64,000 nucleotides of DNA. Origin: Acetobacter ghanensis (lineage in GTDB: Bacteria; Pseudomonadota; Alphaproteobacteria; Acetobacterales; Acetobacteraceae). Of the stretch, positions 62,918 through 64,000 are shown in pieces. The translations under genes and the position numbers were made by a program. The notes beneath the pieces are model-generated. The model saw nothing but the letters and a program-made list of their open reading frames with translations, was not told where the DNA came from and made no database searches. The stretch lies in assembly GCF_001499675.1 (NCBI RefSeq), contig NZ_LN609303.1, positions 62,001 to 126,000 of the forward strand, read 5' to 3'. Each line of letters starts with the position of its first letter. Position 1 is the stretch's first letter.

Positions 62918-63692
62918 TACTGAACACACAGCGCCGACGATCTTATCCAATAATTACAGACTTCCATTTCTCCAAGGAGGTTTCCCAACTTACGGAGTAA
63001 TGCCGGAAGTTCTCGACCAAATGGTGCATATCGATGCTAGTCGAAATATTCTATATTTCGAAGTACCAAAGGCAGGATGCTCGGGGATCAAGAAATATAT
63101 GATTAGCATGGCAGGGGGGAACAGTGAATTTGGAACGTCTCCTCAGCTTGTCCATGATCGCAGAATATCGCCTCTACGCAGCCCGTCACAATATCCGATT
63201 GATCAATGGTTTAGGCTCATGCATGGCGAGGGAAAGAGATTCACCTTCGTTCGCAACCCGTACGCACGTATTATCAGCGCATATTTAGATAAATTTTTTG
63301 GTGAAGAAGCAACTTATCATAATCAGCTGCTTGGATTTCCCCCTGACCATAAGATGACCCTAAAACAGTTACTATATTCACTCATGCAAATTGCGGATCA
63401 CCATCGGGATATTCACTTCATGAGTCAAGACTATCTGACTGGATCTGGATCAATTAAATTCGATTTAATTGGTCAACTTGAAAACTTTAATTTATATTTC
63501 AGATTAATATCTCGTAAATTTTATTTTGATTCTACGCCAGATATGAAAAATTTGATAGAGTTTGGAAGACACCACTCGACAAAATCAAGCGAGTATATTC
63601 TAGATCAAGAGGAAATCGATCTAATTTCCTGCATATATGCTAACGATTTTAAACGATTTGGATATTTTTTATTGGGGCCTGTTAGCAACTAA
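62910..63692 (+). CDS. carbohydrate sulfotransferase (sulfotransferase family 2-like)
   Basis: A 260-residue protein with the PAPS-binding 5'-phosphosulfate loop FEVPKAGCSGIKKYM, the 3'-phosphate motif RFTFVRNPYARIISAYLDKF and a C-terminal YANDFKRFGY typical of the family. It probably transfers sulfate to the glycan made by the preceding gene. The gene is clearly more AT-rich than its neighbours, which suggests a separate origin. Confidence 0.82.
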   Translation: MSNTEHTAPTILSNNYRLPFLQGGFPTYGVMPEVLDQMVHIDASRNILYFEVPKAGCSGIKKYMISMAGGNSEFGTSPQLVHDRRISPLRSPSQYPIDQWFRLMHGEGKRFTFVRNPYARIISAYLDKFFGEEATYHNQLLGFPPDHKMTLKQLLYSLMQIADHHRDIHFMSQDYLTGSGSIKFDLIGQLENFNLYFRLISRKFYFDSTPDMKNLIEFGRHHSTKSSEYILDQEEIDLISCIYANDFKRFGYFLLGPVSN

Positions 63693-63723
63693 ATTTCTTC
63701 CCGTCACTTACTACGGCGTGTCG

Positions 63724-63953
63724 TCAGTTAAGCAGGATGATGATTGAGGCGAACTATACGGCTGCGAGGAAGGTCGATTTCAGTTTATCGTAGCGGGTTG
63801 CGATAGCGCGAAACTGCTTGAGTTTATTGAAGAACCTCTCAATAAGGTTCCGTTCGTGGTAGAGAGAAAAATCGGTTTTCCTTCGTGTTGTTCTGTTGCA
63901 TTTTGGCGGGATGACCGGGGTAGTCCCACGCTGTTTCAGCCGATCGATCAACC
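63724..63953 (-). pseudogene. C-terminal remnant of an IS5-family (IS427-type) transposase
   Basis: It reads RLKQRGTTPVIPPKCNRTTR, ERFFNKLKQFRAIATRYDKL and STFLAAV, followed by a TAG at 63754-63756 and then FASIIILLN up to a TGA. The TAG replaces a codon normally present before FASI, so the end is broken by an amber mutation. The 5' part is cut at 63954 by another IS. Confidence 0.8.
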
Positions 63954-63954
63954 T

Positions 63955-64000
63955 GGAGGGTTCGAAAAACCCTCTGGTATTGAGGTCTGCTCTGTGATTC
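63955..64000 (+). mobile_element. left end of a second IS5-family element, running out of the window
   Basis: The last 46 bases (GGAGGGTTCGAAAAACCCTC onward) match the left end of the element at 245-290. The transposase lies beyond the window. Confidence 0.75.

Noticed and set aside
1..64000. The window as a complete circular plasmid
   Set aside because: The first bases do not continue the IS that starts at 63955, so the ends are not contiguous.

Overview
The window looks like an accessory replicon (plasmid) of an alphaproteobacterium, most likely an acetic acid bacterium (Acetobacteraceae). This is inferred from a MucR-type regulator, an alphaproteobacterial LexA box (GTTC-N7-GTTC) in front of an imuA-imuB-dnaE2 mutasome, a RepC-type initiator, a PF04796-type RepA with ParAB, and a dense load of IS5, IS3, IS66, IS110, ISL3, IS630 and IS200/IS605 elements. 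No rRNA, tRNA or CRISPR array was seen.

Layout. 1-1520: AT-rich end with a strong inverted repeat, then an intact IS5-family element. 1550-4700: mazEF with a clear promoter/operator, a secreted GumN/TraB-like protein, a lipoprotein, an unknown gene and an orphan VbhA-like antitoxin. 4800-10460: SOS-type mutagenesis operon (imuA, imuB, small ORF, dnaE2). 10460-16850: mucR, small membrane/secreted proteins, repC, a lytic transglycosylase, an SH3-like secreted protein, a DsbG-like protein with a CPWS active site and a membrane protein. 16860-20300: a toxin-antitoxin cluster (vapBC, a HigBA-like pair, and a candidate new pair of an ADP-ribosyltransferase-like protein with a 59-residue partner), interleaved with two more copies of the SH3-like gene and a vapC 3' remnant. 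20350-25200: an IS200/IS605 element (tnpA, tnpB) that has cut off a large methylase-helicase gene. 25440-30400: a second maintenance module (three-site parS array, frameshifted parB, parA, iterons, repA, tyrosine recombinase).

30700-47560 is a mobile block. Two identical IS110 copies, each abutting an ISL3 copy but with ISL3 in opposite orientation, flank a transferred metabolic island (35846-44290). The island holds a LysR regulator, a TonB-receptor/permease chimera, two 2-oxoglutarate/Fe(II) oxygenases, two VOC proteins, a Rieske oxygenase broken at a C8 tract, glutathione-dependent formaldehyde dehydrogenase, S-formylglutathione hydrolase and an amine-oxidase remnant. Together they suggest demethylation of an N- or O-methylated compound with removal of the formaldehyde; the substrate is unknown.

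47770-50835 carries an MHS-family carboxylate transporter and an OprO/P-type porin. 51021-57130 is a nest of insertions: IS5 remnant, IS66 split by IS3, itself split by a second IS110. 57249-63692 is an acquired surface-glycan-type cassette: HAD plus a second domain, HAD, that second domain plus a family 2 glycosyltransferase, and a sulfotransferase. The window ends in an IS5-type remnant cut by the left end of another copy of the first element.

Two unrelated initiators (RepC; RepA with ParAB) suggest a cointegrate replicon. Many genes are broken by insertions, deletion fusions or homopolymer frameshifts, so this is a fluid, recombining molecule.
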